From positions 1 to 22,740 of the forward strand of contig CAYTCW010000071.1 in assembly GCA_964436235.1 (NCBI GenBank): 22,740 nt of DNA, in the 5' to 3' direction. Shown piece by piece: positions 22,738 to 22,740 of the stretch. Below the pieces are notes generated by a model, which did no database searches, was not told where the DNA came from, and saw only the letters and a list, made by a program, of their open reading frames with translations. This DNA comes from UBA9980 sp964436235. GTDB lineage: Bacteria; Muiribacteriota; UBA9980. Within the stretch, counting starts at the first letter, position 1. The number at the start of each line of letters is the position of its first letter. Position numbers and translations under genes: made by a program.

Positions 22738-22740
22738 TTT

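Noticed and set aside
1..22740. CRISPR array within the window
   Set aside because: No direct repeats of 25-40 bases with regular spacing were found; only a single repeat-like segment at the right edge.

Overview
The window looks like a piece of a metagenome-assembled genome from an anaerobic bacterium. A 100-base run of N marks a scaffold join, and an [FeFe] hydrogenase-like protein sits beside a type III CRISPR-Cas locus. Strong Shine-Dalgarno sequences, three TTG starts and consensus sigma70-type promoters indicate a bacterium. I cannot assign a phylum from sequence alone.

Left part (1-4406, minus strand): one probable operon reads leftward from a near-consensus promoter at 4378-4406. Its genes, in transcription order, are a long M29-type aminopeptidase (interrupted by the N gap), a monomeric [FeFe] hydrogenase with three ferredoxin-type clusters, and a DEAD-box RNA helicase cut by the window edge. 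An intrinsic-terminator-like hairpin lies in the leader between the promoter and the first codon, which looks like an attenuator.

Divergent intergenic region (4300-5036): this is very AT-rich. It carries a candidate rightward promoter, an unrecognised 117-codon reading frame with a good ribosome-binding site and two hydrophobic stretches, and a 20-base perfect palindrome.

Central part (5037-17473, plus strand): a complete type III-A (Csm) locus in the order cas6, cas10 (csm1), csm2, csm3, csm4, csm5, a Csm6-like CARF-HEPN ribonuclease, a TPR plus archaeo-eukaryotic primase protein of the CRISPR-associated primase-polymerase (CAPP) kind, cas1 and cas2. Spacing is tight from csm3 to cas1, and cas6 overlaps cas10. 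The visible active-site motifs are intact: Cas10 HD and GGDD, Csm3 Asp36, Csm6-like RX4H, primase DxD, and Cas1 E/H/E. The locus therefore predicts RNA-guided target RNA cleavage, cyclic oligoadenylate signalling to an RNase, and an adaptation module equipped with a primase.

Right part (17593-22284): a 1563-residue protein joins an N-terminal sacsin/Hsp90-like ATPase domain to a C-terminal Upf1-like SF1 helicase. It follows cas2 on the same strand and is the strongest candidate here for an undescribed CRISPR accessory or defence component. The final 456 bases are AT-rich and contain a TTGAAA-N17-TATAAT promoter pointing out of the window. The last ~37 bases resemble a type III CRISPR repeat, but only one copy is visible, so an array starting at the window edge is a hypothesis.
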